Positions 38,789-48,280 of a DNA stretch of 64,000 bases are shown one piece after another. Every line of letters starts with the position of its first letter. Positions within the stretch are counted from its first letter, which is position 1. A program made the translations under genes and the position numbers. Below the pieces are notes generated by a model that saw nothing but the letters and a program-made list of their open reading frames with translations, was not told the origin of the DNA and did not search any database. This stretch comes from Algibacter miyuki. Lineage in GTDB: Bacteria > Bacteroidota > Bacteroidia > Flavobacteriales > Flavobacteriaceae. The DNA lies in the NCBI RefSeq assembly GCF_030409805.1, contig NZ_JAUFQP010000016.1:171472-235471 (forward strand), written 5' to 3'.

Positions 38789-40381
38789 TTAATGGTTACC
38801 ATCTAAATCTACCTTCTTAGTCCCTTCTAAAGCTTTACTTGCATCTGTTTGAATAACGCTTGGTGTATGTTGGTTGGTATTTGTTTGAACTTCAAAAGAC
38901 CAGGCATATTCACTTTTCCCAAGGTCTTTGGGTGGAATAATTTCTAACCCTTCTGCTGTTATGTTCCAAGAAACCTCAGTATTTGCACCTAACAATTTCA
39001 CTGATTGTACTTCGTTTTTAGTCCAGCCTTTGGTAGCTTCTATAACAATAGGCGCTGTTGGTTCATCTAAAGCAATAACGAAAAGCTTTGTTCCTTTGGT
39101 TGTAAAAGCTAAATTTCCGTTTGTTTGGTGATTTTCTTTCCAATACCTCGTGCTATAAATCGCTTCTGCATTAATATCTAACCAATTCCCCATTTTATTA
39201 AGCAAAACCAATTGTTCATCAGGAATGGTTCCATCGGCTTTTGGCCCAATATTTACTAAAAAATTTCCATTTCTAGAAATAACCTCAACCATTTCATCAA
39301 TAATAGCATTGGCGGTTTTATATTTATCATTTTCTAAATAGCCAAAAGAAGTACCGAAGGTTGTACAACTCTGCCATTTTGGACCAATAACCTTTAATTT
39401 TAAATTATCTTTTTCTAAACAACCAATACCGTCCGGCCAATTTCGGTTTTTACCTTTGTTGTTTACATAAACTTCCTGATTGTTCGCGTTACCGTTATTC
39501 ATAAAATCGGTAATCATTAATCGGCATTGATCGTAGAAATATTGAATTTCTGGCTTAAATACTTTAGGTTCTACCTGTGTATTATTACCATCTCTTGTAA
39601 AAATAGGAATATCGTCAATCCATAAAAAATCGGGTTGATATTTATTTTGAATTTCCTTCCATCGTGCGACATACTGATCTGTTGCAAATTTACTAAAACC
39701 AAAAGGCCCGTATAATGATTCTGCCTCAGGATTCCTGCTAATTTCCTCCAAAATATCCTCTCGAGCTTTTGCATCAACTTTATATTTTTGTGTAGTAAAA
39801 AAACTAGTATGTCTTTCTCTATGATATGATGGAGCATATTTTAAACCTTGCTTTTTAACCGCTTTTCCTAAATCGCCAACCAAATCGCGTTTAGGGCCTT
39901 TATCCATGGCATTCCAAGGTGTTAAGTCAGAATCCCAATTAGCCCAACCATCATGATGTTCTGCGGTTAAAACGACATACTTTGCTCCTACTTTAGCAAA
40001 CAATTCTGCCCATTTATCTGGGTTCCAATTTTCGGCTTTAAACTCTGGAATAATGTCTTTGTATCCAAATTCTGGTGGTGCTGCTCCCCAACGTTCTCTT
40101 AAATACGGATAATAATAAGTGGAATCCTCATAAATCATTTTAGGAACATGTTCTGCATAACCTCTTCCGCCTTTACGATGACCAATAACGCTGTAAGGTC
40201 CCCAATGGATAAAAATTCCTATTTTACCATCGTTAAACCAATCTGGCACTGGCATTTTCTGGAGCGCTTCCCAGCTGCCGTCGTAAGGCAATTGAACGAT
40301 TTCTTTTTTCTTTTCTTTTGAATTACAAGCCCATAAAAGAAAAGTGGTAAAGGTTACTAAAACTGTGTTTCTAATTCTCAT
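38789..40381 (-). CDS. GH29 alpha-L-fucosidase lipoprotein
   Basis: Releases alpha-L-fucose. The ATG at 40381 gives a lipoprotein signal (LVTFTTFLLWACNSK); the frame is open to 40453 but that extension overlaps a decayed fragment. Family residues: FNDGKIGIFIHWGPYSV, KYVVLTAEHHDGWANWDSDLTPWNAM, PSYHRERH, and the nucleophile-bearing PDFLWIDDIP. A C-terminal beta-sandwich of about 100 residues follows (ISRNGNFLVNIGPKADGTIPDEQ...). First intact gene of the GH29-sulfatase-sulfatase-GH36 cluster, which suggests a sulfated, fucose- and galactose-containing algal glycan. Confidence 0.93.
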   Translation of the reverse strand: MRIRNTVLVTFTTFLLWACNSKEKKKEIVQLPYDGSWEALQKMPVPDWFNDGKIGIFIHWGPYSVIGHRKGGRGYAEHVPKMIYEDSTYYYPYLRERWGAAPPEFGYKDIIPEFKAENWNPDKWAELFAKVGAKYVVLTAEHHDGWANWDSDLTPWNAMDKGPKRDLVGDLGKAVKKQGLKYAPSYHRERHTSFFTTQKYKVDAKAREDILEEISRNPEAESLYGPFGFSKFATDQYVARWKEIQNKYQPDFLWIDDIPIFTRDGNNTQVEPKVFKPEIQYFYDQCRLMITDFMNNGNANNQEVYVNNKGKNRNWPDGIGCLEKDNLKLKVIGPKWQSCTTFGTSFGYLENDKYKTANAIIDEMVEVISRNGNFLVNIGPKADGTIPDEQLVLLNKMGNWLDINAEAIYSTRYWKENHQTNGNLAFTTKGTKLFVIALDEPTAPIVIEATKGWTKNEVQSVKLLGANTEVSWNITAEGLEIIPPKDLGKSEYAWSFEVQTNTNQHTPSVIQTDASKALEGTKKVDLDGNH

Positions 40382-40397
40382 TTTCGTATATATTATT

Positions 40398-40591
40398 TTA
40401 TTTAAAAGTTGTTTCAATATCTGTAATACTAACTCCAAAAATCGTCTGTACAATAGGGGTTAAAGCATCTTTATCGCCTTTGATATAAAAAATTTTCTCG
40501 TCATTACCCGACCTTGAAAAGCCGCCGAAACAACTACTTTTGATTGATTTGAAGCATCGGTGAGCTCAATGATTTCGATATAATTTTTCAT
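40398..40591 (-). pseudogene. Decayed coding fragment between the sulfatase remnant and GH29
   Basis: From an ATG at 40591 the minus strand reads MKNYIEIIELTDASNQSKVVV and ends early after FQGRVMT; another frame then continues as SGNDEKIFYIKGDKDALT... to a stop at 40398, 16 bp before the GH29 start. The first part resembles the N-terminus of DUF6786-like proteins often found beside sulfatases, but I cannot prove it. Looks like the two ends of one or two deleted genes. Confidence 0.5.
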
Positions 40592-40594
40592 GAT

Positions 40595-40790
40595 TTAATT
40601 TTTACTTTTCGGTCTATAAGTTTCTAAACGAGATTCCATATCTTTTACTATTTCAGGAAACTGATTGTACATATTGGTGTTTGTATATTTATCTGTTTCT
40701 AAATTATACTACTGAGCTATTTGTGTATTTGCTTATAGCTTTCCTACTCTCAAAGATAAATGTTTCTTACTTTTAGAAGCTAACAATAGT
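40595..40790 (-). pseudogene. C-terminal remnant of a sulfatase
   Basis: On the minus strand: HLSLRVGKL, a stop, ANTQIAQ, a stop, then YNLETDKYTNTNMYNQFPEI and KDMESRLETYRP up to a stop at 40595. This is the usual sulfatase C-terminus (R-x-G-x-W/Y-K-L-I ... LYNLxxDxxExxN ... P-E-I-x-x-x-M). Two internal stops and no upstream catalytic part show a dead remnant; it indicates a third sulfatase gene was lost from this locus. Confidence 0.75.
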
Positions 40791-41255
40791 TTTTTTCTGA
40801 TATTTTCTTTTGGAATACGTGAAAAATGAAGTCATACTGAAAAGCATAATATGACCTTATTAATTCAAGGATAACGGACAATGATAAATGCAATTAACTT
40901 AGTCTTAGACGAAAAATTCTTCAGAAGAAAAGGAGTTCTAAAACTAGAAATTGAGAAGATTCAACATAGAAAACATCATTATAATGATGCTCTTCAAAAG
41001 CATTGACAAAATATTTTAATTAAACGTCCTAACATTTAGGACGTTCAATTAAGTGTAAAAATATTTATTGCTTTCGCGAAAGAAAAATATATTATTGTGT
41101 ATTTAAATTTACTAAATTTTAGGTTGAAGATGAAGTGGTCAACCGTTGTAGTACTTGATTTTCTTGAAACGCAATTCTTATTATTAGTCAATTAATTTTA
41201 TTTTTTTTGACTCAAAACAAAGATTTCTGATTTTCAGTTAAAAAACTCCACGTCT
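40791..41255. other. Gene-poor region between the fucosidase cluster and the FucU/SDR unit
   Basis: Mostly AT-rich. A 41-codon plus-strand frame (40881-41006, MINAINLVLDEKF...) looks partly coding but is not recognisable. It also contains the hairpin at 41016-41052 and the 12-bp palindrome CTTTCGCGAAAG at 41071-41082. No promoter assigned. Probably a deletion or insertion scar that includes the sulfatase remnant at its left edge. Confidence 0.4.
41016..41052 (-). terminator. Long stem-loop, probable terminator of the GntR-SDR-FucU unit
   Basis: AACGTCCTAA / TTAGGACGTT, a perfect 10-bp stem with a CAT loop, extended after one mismatch by TTAATT / AATTAA. Read on the minus strand it is followed by AAAATATTTTG, so the exit is A/U-rich rather than pure U. 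It lies about 200 bp after the FucU-like stop codon. Confidence 0.6.
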
Positions 41256-41690
41256 CTAAAAATTATTTTCTTCCGCCATTTTTACTACACCAACAGTTAA
41301 TATTAAATTTGCAAAACGGCGTTGTTCTCCTGTTTGAATAATTAAAGTCGTATTAGGATTTCTAATTTTATCATAGAAAGCCCAACGTTCCATCTCATCC
41401 CAAGTTACTTCGCCTAAAAGTTTTTTATAGGTTTCGTGTATTTCTGCATTGGCTTCAGCAGGTTTCTCCATAACGATTGCTCCTTGAACTGGGCAAACTT
41501 CTAATATACCTTCTAGTACTGTAACAGCATCTAACAATCCTGGTTTAAAGTTTAAATGTACTGTGGTTGAATTAGGCCCCGTCATGGCAGCAACAGGTAA
41601 ATTACCATCTGCAATAACAACTTGTGCAAAATGGCCCGAACGCGCCAACACTTCCATAATAGTTGGGTGTATTACTGGAGTTTTTAGCAT
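41256..41690 (-). CDS. RbsD/FucU-family sugar mutarotase
   Basis: 144 aa, full family length. N-terminal HPTIMEVLARSGHFAQVVIADGNLPV has the catalytic His and the ADxxxP element of RbsD/FucU proteins, which interconvert anomers of monosaccharides in the cytoplasm; VHLNFKPGLLDAVTVLEGIL is closer to FucU than to RbsD. Last gene of a GntR-SDR-FucU unit, 67 bp after the SDR. It may serve L-fucose from the GH29 cluster next door or an intermediate of the PL7 locus; sequence alone does not decide. Confidence 0.85.
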   Translation of the reverse strand: MLKTPVIHPTIMEVLARSGHFAQVVIADGNLPVAAMTGPNSTTVHLNFKPGLLDAVTVLEGILEVCPVQGAIVMEKPAEANAEIHETYKKLLGEVTWDEMERWAFYDKIRNPNTTLIIQTGEQRRFANLILTVGVVKMAEENNF

Positions 41691-41757
41691 ACGTTTATCT
41701 TTTTGAACGATTATTAATAGTAGGTTTAATACTTATTTTTTACCAGTTTACAAAGCA

Positions 41758-42528
41758 TTACATATTGTAAACACCACCATTGATATCAAGCGTGGCGCCA
41801 GTAATAAAGCCATCGTACTCGGAGGCCAAATATAAAACGGCTCTAGCTACGTCTGCTGCGTTACCAGCACGTTGAATTGGAATACCGGCCGTTGTTTCAT
41901 CGGCTGATTCTTTTGTTGTGTGTGTGTTATGAAATGATGTTCCAAGGATAAGTCCCGGAGCCACGGCATTAACTCGAGTTCCCTGTGGTCCTAATTCTGT
42001 AGATAGTGCGCGTGTAAACGTTAATATAGCGCCTTTACTAGTTGCGTAAACTAAAGAACCTGGATGTCCACCTTTGCGGCCTGCTAGTGATGCTAAATTA
42101 ACAATACTACTATGGTTGTTTTTTGCAAGATAAGGTGCTGCAGCTCGTGTTACAAACATCATGGATGTCATGTTGATATCCATGACCTTGTGCCAAAATT
42201 TAGCTTCCATTTCATTCAGCATTTTACGTGCTACAAGTGAACCTGCGTTATTAATAAGAATATCAATACCTCCTAAAACTTCTACTGTTTTTTCAACAAC
42301 TGAATTTACATCGGCTTCTTTTGTTAAGTCGCCACTAATGGCAACCGCTTTTTGTCCTTTACTTTTTGCGTATTCCATTAATTGGTTCGCTGTATCTGCA
42401 CTAGAAAAATAGTGAATAGCAACATGAGCACCGCTATCAATAAAATGTTTCGTGATTGACTCTCCAATCCCTTGTGCTCCAGCAGTTATGAGTACGTTTT
42501 TTCCGCTTAATTTATTATCTTTTATCAT
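41758..42528 (-). CDS. SDR-family oxidoreductase (candidate uronate/ketoaldonate reductase)
   Basis: 256-aa classical SDR: cofactor loop ITAGAQGIGES (TAG instead of the usual TGG), NNAGS, catalytic Ser in VNLASLAG, YATSK Tyr/Lys, and a C-terminal ATLDINGGVYNM. In alginate loci an SDR reduces DEH (4-deoxy-L-erythro-5-hexoseulose uronate) to KDG; an IdnO-like 5-ketogluconate reductase or an L-fucose dehydrogenase are the alternatives, favoured respectively by the gluconokinase fusion and by the FucU/GH29 neighbours. Downstream of the GntR gene by 160 bp. Confidence 0.82.
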   Translation of the reverse strand: MIKDNKLSGKNVLITAGAQGIGESITKHFIDSGAHVAIHYFSSADTANQLMEYAKSKGQKAVAISGDLTKEADVNSVVEKTVEVLGGIDILINNAGSLVARKMLNEMEAKFWHKVMDINMTSMMFVTRAAAPYLAKNNHSSIVNLASLAGRKGGHPGSLVYATSKGAILTFTRALSTELGPQGTRVNAVAPGLILGTSFHNTHTTKESADETTAGIPIQRAGNAADVARAVLYLASEYDGFITGATLDINGGVYNM

Positions 42529-42688
42529 ATTATTCTTATATTGATTGAGGTGATAATTTTAGAATTACCAGTTCATGTATTTTCATTTTAATATATTCAA
42601 TACAAGTGCAGAAGTAAAAAAATAAGGATTGACAAAAATTCAAATCGTTTTTTTCAATAACTAACGTTTGTTTTTGTGTTCTCTAATA

Positions 42689-43399
42689 TTAACTAACGTC
42701 GCAATACTCGTATAATAGTTTAAAATGCTCTTTCATTCTTTTTTCTGCTAAATCTGGATCTTGATTTTTAATTGCATCATAAATTTCAGCATGCTCTTTT
42801 ATTCTCAATTCATCTAACGTATCGTAATCTTTATGATACTTTTTGAAGTCTACAATAATCTGAGGTGTTATACCAATCATAATTTCATTCATTGTAACAT
42901 TTCCGCTTGCTTTTGCAATTGCTAAATGAAACAATAAATCTTCTTGAACAGCATCTTCTCGCGCTAATAACTTTATTTTATGAGCATTTAAAGCCTTCTT
43001 AATTCTTTTTAAATCAGTATCTGTACGCCTGTTTGCTGCAAGTCTAACCGTTTTCAATTCTAACAAAATCCGAGTTTCTACCAATGATTTAAAATTAGGA
43101 ATACCCAAACTTAAAATATCTTCAACCATACCATTCATGGCAATGGTACCAATGTTTGCTATAAATGTTCCACTTTGTGGCATTGATATTAATATACCAT
43201 ATGATTCTAATTTAAGAATAGCTACCCTTACAGTTCTACGGCTAACTCCAAATTTTTCGGCTAGTACACGTTCAGCAGGTAATTTATCTCCAGGTTCAAG
43301 ATGTTTACTAGTAATTAAATCACTTATTTGAGAGATAAGTGTTTTAACTCGGCTAGTAATTTCTTGATTTTCATTTTTAGAAAGTACGTTTATGTTCAT
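42689..43399 (-). CDS. GntR-family (FadR subfamily, FCD domain) transcriptional regulator
   Basis: 236 aa: winged-helix domain about 20-75 (LEPGDKLPAERVLAEKFGVSRRTVRVAILKLESYGIL, PQSGTFI) and a C-terminal FCD domain with the conserved metal/ligand histidines in LLFHLAIAKASGN, RIKEHAEI and MKEHFKLL. FCD regulators of this type (ExuR, UxuR, alginate regulators) respond to uronates or aldonates. The gene has its own promoter, with a copy of the TTGG-NNNN-CCAA boxes just upstream, so it is probably autoregulated and controls the SusC and PL7-2 promoters that carry the same boxes. Confidence 0.94.
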   Translation of the reverse strand: MNINVLSKNENQEITSRVKTLISQISDLITSKHLEPGDKLPAERVLAEKFGVSRRTVRVAILKLESYGILISMPQSGTFIANIGTIAMNGMVEDILSLGIPNFKSLVETRILLELKTVRLAANRRTDTDLKRIKKALNAHKIKLLAREDAVQEDLLFHLAIAKASGNVTMNEIMIGITPQIIVDFKKYHKDYDTLDELRIKEHAEIYDAIKNQDPDLAEKRMKEHFKLLYEYCDVS

Positions 43400-43409
43400 A
43401 TCAATTAAA

Positions 43410-43434
43410 TTGGTACACCAGATTGGTTCGCGAA
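43410..43434. promoter_or_regulatory. GntR operator at the regulator's own promoter
   Basis: Two boxes 13 bp apart: TTGGTACACCAG (43410-43421) and a degenerate TTGGTTCGCGAA (43423-43434). The left box is the same as at the PL7-2 promoter. The right box overlaps the -7-like element TAAATTCG (minus strand, 43438-43431), and a TTG lies 18 bp further upstream (complement of 43457-43459). The site ends 11 bp before the GntR start codon, fitting autorepression. Confidence 0.7.
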
Positions 43435-43495
43435 TTTATTAAATTTATGTCACTAACAAAAACAAAACATATTAATTGTCTTCTAGAATTAGAAA

Positions 43496-43533
43496 AGGTT
43501 ACCCGCCCTTACCGTATCAAGGTTGGGTAACCT
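43496..43533 (-). terminator. Intrinsic terminator after SusD of the PL7 locus
   Basis: AGGTTACCC / GGGTAACCT stem (9 bp) enclosing a smaller CCTT/AAGG stem; on the minus strand it is followed by TTTTCTAATTCT. It lies about 50 bp after the SusD stop and separates the SusCD transcript from the GntR gene, which has its own promoter. Confidence 0.75.
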
Positions 43534-43581
43534 AAAAACCAACTAATTCAGCACTAATTTTTTCTATTTATAATCTAATGT

Positions 43582-44940
43582 TTAATAGCCTGTATTTTGA
43601 GTAATTACACCGTTTGTAGCTGTTATTTCCGTGCTTGGAATAGGAAAAATATAATAATCACTAGAAATGGTTTGTCCCATTTCAGCATCTACAGTTCCTG
43701 TTCTAACCAAATCGAACCATCTATGTCCTTCTAAGGCTAGCTCTACTCTTCTTTCTTTCTGAATAGCAGTATCAACATCAGCTTGAGTTACAGCTGTACC
43801 AACTAAAGAGGTTAATCCTGCTCTAGTTCTAATAGCATCTAAACCTGCTAAAATAGTTGCAGATTGTGTTCCTGTTGCATTTGTAGATTCGTTTAAAGCT
43901 TCTGCATACATTAGAATAACATCAGATAATCTCATTTCTATAAAATCCTGATCGCTGTTACCTCCAGTGTACTTCACTCCTACGCCCTCTACCTCATCAA
44001 TAGTTAATGCTTTTCTTAAATCTGTACCTCCACCGGAAGCACCACTTGCATCAAAAGCAGCAGTTAAGCGTGAATCTAGAGGTGTAAGGGATTTGGTGTC
44101 ATTTCCTGCAAACCATCCCACAAATGTAGATGAAGACGACGTACCATCGGCATTTGGAATAGAAGATGATAATTTAGTTGCAAAAATGATTTCTGAACTC
44201 TCATCGGTTACCACATCTGCAAAATTAGGTTCTAAAGTTACACCTTCAACTGCGGCATCACCTATAACCTCCGCAAGCATTGTTGCTGCATTGGTAAAAT
44301 TATCTCTGTACATATATACTTTTCCAAGGAATGCTTTCGCTGCAATTTGAGACGCTCTACCTGTTGCTAACCCTGAGTTTGTTAAACCTGCAATAGCATC
44401 TTCTAGATCTGGAATAATAACATTGTTGTAAACATCGGCAACGGGTTGTCTTGTTAGATCAACATCAGGAATCTCTACTACAGATGGCTGAGGTGTTAAA
44501 ATTATAGAAACATCACCAAAAATCATGACTAACTTAAAGTAAGATAATCCTCTTAAAAATTTAGCCTCATTTACTTGAGTAGCGTCTAATGAATTTTCAA
44601 TAACATTATTAGCACTTAAGATGGCTTTGTATAAATTACTATAAACTGGGCTAAAAAATGCACCTGCCATATCACCTCCACCTAAATCGGAGTTATAAGT
44701 ATCGATTGAAGTATGTGGATTTTCTAACATCAACATATTATCTGCTCTAAAATCTCCCATAACCAATTGTGGCATGGCTACTCCTGTTTGATAGTAATAA
44801 GCTGCATTTAAAACCGGTTCAAACTCCACCAATTTACTTGCCTCTAAATCTAATTCAGGTGATTGCTCCAAATCATTATCACACGCTGTTAGCAACAACA
44901 TAGCCGCTACTACTGTATATATAGTTTTTATTTTTTTCAT
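43582..44940 (-). CDS. SusD/RagB-family surface glycan-binding lipoprotein
   Basis: 452 aa; lipobox AAMLLLTACDNDLEQSP. SusD pattern: NLYKAILSANNVIEN, EAKFLRGLSYFKLVMIFGDV, VDLTRQPVADVYNNVIIPDLEDAI, AAKAFLGKVYMYRDNF, and a C-terminal FIEMRLSDVILMYAEALNE and ERRVELALEGHRWFDLVRTG. It is 10 bp downstream of SusC and should bind the oligo- or polyuronate on the cell surface. Confidence 0.95.
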   Translation of the reverse strand: MKKIKTIYTVVAAMLLLTACDNDLEQSPELDLEASKLVEFEPVLNAAYYYQTGVAMPQLVMGDFRADNMLMLENPHTSIDTYNSDLGGGDMAGAFFSPVYSNLYKAILSANNVIENSLDATQVNEAKFLRGLSYFKLVMIFGDVSIILTPQPSVVEIPDVDLTRQPVADVYNNVIIPDLEDAIAGLTNSGLATGRASQIAAKAFLGKVYMYRDNFTNAATMLAEVIGDAAVEGVTLEPNFADVVTDESSEIIFATKLSSSIPNADGTSSSSTFVGWFAGNDTKSLTPLDSRLTAAFDASGASGGGTDLRKALTIDEVEGVGVKYTGGNSDQDFIEMRLSDVILMYAEALNESTNATGTQSATILAGLDAIRTRAGLTSLVGTAVTQADVDTAIQKERRVELALEGHRWFDLVRTGTVDAEMGQTISSDYYIFPIPSTEITATNGVITQNTGY

Positions 44941-44950
44941 TTTCTCTTAA

Positions 44951-47900
44951 TTAAAAATTAACATTTACACCGAAAGTAAAACTTCTTACAATTGGACTTG
45001 CCCCTTCTTGGTATCCGTAAGTCGTTGGACCTCCATAACCATCGTTTTCAATTTCTATCCCTTCCGGGTTGAATGATGTATAATCTTTCCCCATAACATA
45101 TAACAAATTAGTAGCGGCTAGATATACTCTTAATGAACTTATTCCTATTTTGCTTATAAAATCTGGATTAAGTGTGTAACCTACTGTTAGGTTTCTTAAA
45201 GCGATGTATGATGCATCTTGAATCATTGAGCCATGCACATCTCTTGTTTCTAAATAATGCATACCATTATTATCAGCAATTCCATCGTTACCAGGATCAA
45301 AGCTAGGAGCTGTAGCATCACGGAAATGAGATTGCCAGTAAATAGGATCTATATTATATACTTCGGCTCCTTGAGATCCTTGAAACTGGAATGAGAAATC
45401 GAAATCTTTATAGTTCATATTACTTGATAAACCCCAATAAAAATCTGGAGTTGCAGACCCTAATTTAACATAATCATCTTCATAAGTAATTAGGCCATCT
45501 TCGTTTTGATCTACTACATAATGTACACCACTAGTATACCCAATAGTTCTTGTTGGATCTTCAATATAAATAGATTCCACTAAACCTGCACTTTCATAAC
45601 CCCACATTTCACCAAGTTCGCCACCTACATAGTTTCTAAACTCAGCACCTCTTCCACTTGGTCCTCCATAAATTTGTCGCGGTAACTCATCAACAGAACC
45701 TAAACTAGCAATTTTAGTATCAACCGTAGATAAGTTAGCATTCATACTCCATGTAAAATCATCGTTTTGAATAATATTTGCATTCAATTCTAATTCTACA
45801 CCAGAACTTGTAATATCTCCACGGTTAAGTCTAATTGAAGGTGTACCAAGAACTTCTGAAACACTTTGATTGATTAGCATGTTGTTTACATCAGATGTGT
45901 AATAATCTACACTAATTCTGAAACGATTATTTAAGAATCCAGTATCAATACCGTAGTTTGTTTCTTTATTAGTTTGCCAAGTTAAATCTGGATTTGTAAC
46001 ATCTTCAGGAATTAAAAAGCCTGTTCCAAAAGCGGTAGGTGTTGTTCCTAAAATACTTAATGAACTATAAGAACCTAAATCTGAAGAGGTACCCAAAGAA
46101 CCTGTACTAAACCTAAGTTTTAATAAACTTATTGCTTCATTATCTTGTAAAAAAGATTCTTTATGTACATTCCACCCTAAAGATAATGCTGGGAATACTG
46201 CAAATCTTTCATTAGATCCAAAACGAGAATCGCCATCTCTTCTCACAGATGCTGAAAGTAAATAACGATCGTCGTAAGCATAAGCAACTCTACCAAAAAT
46301 ACCACGTCTTGACTGAGTCTCATCTATTCTATTCGAAATAACATCTTCAGCATTAAAATAAGAATAGTTTAAAGGATATCCAAAAGGTACATTAGTTCCA
46401 TTTGATGAAAGCCCCGTGTATTTAGTATTTACAAACTCCATACCGGCTACAGCAGAAACATCATGCTTATCGGCAAATAACTTTGTATAACTTAATGTTG
46501 TTGTACTTAATACAGTAGATTTTTTTATATCAGACATATCCAAACTAGATGATGTAGAACGTTGTTGACCATCTGATAATATGCCATGATATTCATACTC
46601 ATTAACATCGCGTAAATCTGCTCCAAAAATGGTTTTCACCTTTAAGCCTTCCATAAGCTCATATTCTAAATAAGAACTTACATTTCCATAAAGCGTTTTT
46701 TTATAGCGTTGTGAATTATCGAATTTTGAAGCGACACCTGCATCACCTGTTCCTCCAATACCATTTTGATTTCTACCGTAGTGCCAATCGTTTACAACGT
46801 CTCCTGGTTGCAAATCATAAATGCTATGCGCATCATAATTTTGACTTAAATCGCCTCTATAATTACTGTCGAAAGATTGTCCGATATTATTACCTGTAAA
46901 TCCTGAATTGAAAAGTGCTTGTCTCTTAGCATCCAATTGCTGTACAAAATCGATAGATGCTTGTGTATGATAAATAGGACTAATACTATAAGACCTTAAA
47001 AGGTCTCTCATTTCCCAAGGCACAATATCTTGGTTACCATAGAACCCATTCATACTTAATCCTGCCTTTAACTTATCGTTTAAAGTCGCATCAATATTCA
47101 TACGTCCGTTATATCTTTCATAACCTTGTCCTTTTACAATACCATCAGTATTTAAATACCCGAGTGAAGCAAATGCTTTTATATTTTCAGAACCTCCACT
47201 AACACTGAAATCATGACTTTGTGAATTACCACTTTGAAAAAGCCAATCTTCCATACTTACAACATCTGGAGCATTAGCGTATGCATCCAATCTATATTCT
47301 AACAATCCTGGATCTGTTAAAGAAAGATCATAATTTCCATTTTGTAATTCTTGCGCCCATTCTCCTGCTGTTTTAAGCATATCGATATCTTTTACATACT
47401 TTCTTGAAGTACTTGTATAGGCATTGTAGCTAAAATTTAGTTTACCCGATTTACCTTTTTTAGTTGTAATTAAAATTACTCCATTAGCTCCTAAAGAACC
47501 ATAGATAGCAGCAGAAGCCGCATCTTTTAATACCTCTAAACTTTCAATATCGTTAGGATTTACGGTTGCTAAATTTCCTGAAATAGGAAACCCATCCACA
47601 ACAATTAAAGGATCGGAATTACTTGAAAGTGAAGAGCCCGCTCTAATTTGAACTTTTAAATCTGATCCTGGTTCTCCACTTTGATTTTGAATATTTACAC
47701 CAGGTAACTTTCCTGCTAATGCTTCATCCACACGTGAGGTTTGAACTGCAGCAACATCGTCACCTCCTATTTTGGCAACGGCTCCAGTAAGATGTGATTT
47801 TTTTGTAGTACCGTAACCTACCACGACCACTTCATCTAATTGTGCAGCATCTTCAACTAAAACGACCTTAAGTGTTTTTTGATTTGTAATAGTAATAGAT

Positions 47901-48142
47901 TGCGAAACATACCCCATATAAGAAAATAGAAGCACATCTCCACTTTTTACATCAATTTGGAATGCCCCATCAAAATCTGTTGCTGTTCCTCTTGTGGTGT
48001 TAGAAACAATAACATTAACACCTGGAATAGGCATATTAGCCCCATCGTGTACGGTACCGGATAATTGGTACCCGTCTTGTGCAAATAATGATATATTGAA
48101 CACCATTATTAACATTAAAAATAGTTTAGTTTTTAAATTCAT
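44951..48142 (-). CDS. SusC-family TonB-dependent outer-membrane transporter
   Basis: 1063 aa without an STN domain, so it is not part of an ECF sigma loop. Signal peptide (FLMLIMVFNISLFAQ), carboxypeptidase-like domain (LSGTVHDGANMPIPGVNV), TonB-box region DEVVVVGYGTTKKSHLTGAV, plug (VQIRAGSSLSSNSDPLIVVDG, LKDAASAAIYGSLGANGVILITTKKG) and barrel ending in FTFGVNVNF. Regulation is through the operator/promoter at 48281-48345. The two PL7 lipoproteins in the locus argue for uptake of alginate oligomers. Confidence 0.96.
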   Translation of the reverse strand: MNLKTKLFLMLIMVFNISLFAQDGYQLSGTVHDGANMPIPGVNVIVSNTTRGTATDFDGAFQIDVKSGDVLLFSYMGYVSQSITITNQKTLKVVLVEDAAQLDEVVVVGYGTTKKSHLTGAVAKIGGDDVAAVQTSRVDEALAGKLPGVNIQNQSGEPGSDLKVQIRAGSSLSSNSDPLIVVDGFPISGNLATVNPNDIESLEVLKDAASAAIYGSLGANGVILITTKKGKSGKLNFSYNAYTSTSRKYVKDIDMLKTAGEWAQELQNGNYDLSLTDPGLLEYRLDAYANAPDVVSMEDWLFQSGNSQSHDFSVSGGSENIKAFASLGYLNTDGIVKGQGYERYNGRMNIDATLNDKLKAGLSMNGFYGNQDIVPWEMRDLLRSYSISPIYHTQASIDFVQQLDAKRQALFNSGFTGNNIGQSFDSNYRGDLSQNYDAHSIYDLQPGDVVNDWHYGRNQNGIGGTGDAGVASKFDNSQRYKKTLYGNVSSYLEYELMEGLKVKTIFGADLRDVNEYEYHGILSDGQQRSTSSSLDMSDIKKSTVLSTTTLSYTKLFADKHDVSAVAGMEFVNTKYTGLSSNGTNVPFGYPLNYSYFNAEDVISNRIDETQSRRGIFGRVAYAYDDRYLLSASVRRDGDSRFGSNERFAVFPALSLGWNVHKESFLQDNEAISLLKLRFSTGSLGTSSDLGSYSSLSILGTTPTAFGTGFLIPEDVTNPDLTWQTNKETNYGIDTGFLNNRFRISVDYYTSDVNNMLINQSVSEVLGTPSIRLNRGDITSSGVELELNANIIQNDDFTWSMNANLSTVDTKIASLGSVDELPRQIYGGPSGRGAEFRNYVGGELGEMWGYESAGLVESIYIEDPTRTIGYTSGVHYVVDQNEDGLITYEDDYVKLGSATPDFYWGLSSNMNYKDFDFSFQFQGSQGAEVYNIDPIYWQSHFRDATAPSFDPGNDGIADNNGMHYLETRDVHGSMIQDASYIALRNLTVGYTLNPDFISKIGISSLRVYLAATNLLYVMGKDYTSFNPEGIEIENDGYGGPTTYGYQEGASPIVRSFTFGVNVNF

Positions 48143-48280
48143 TGGTTATTTTTTTAGTTTAGTTTAATGCAAGGTAAAACACATTGCTCTGGACAAATTA
48201 ATCACATAATTTCAGGCACTCTATCTATCATAAATATTTAATTTAATTATTACTATTTAAAAATTAATACGCTTCTTTAA

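Noticed and set aside
40881..41006. 41-codon plus-strand frame (MINAINLVLDEKFF...)
   Set aside because: Some coding-like composition but no recognisable family, no promoter or partner; short enough to be chance in a scar region.
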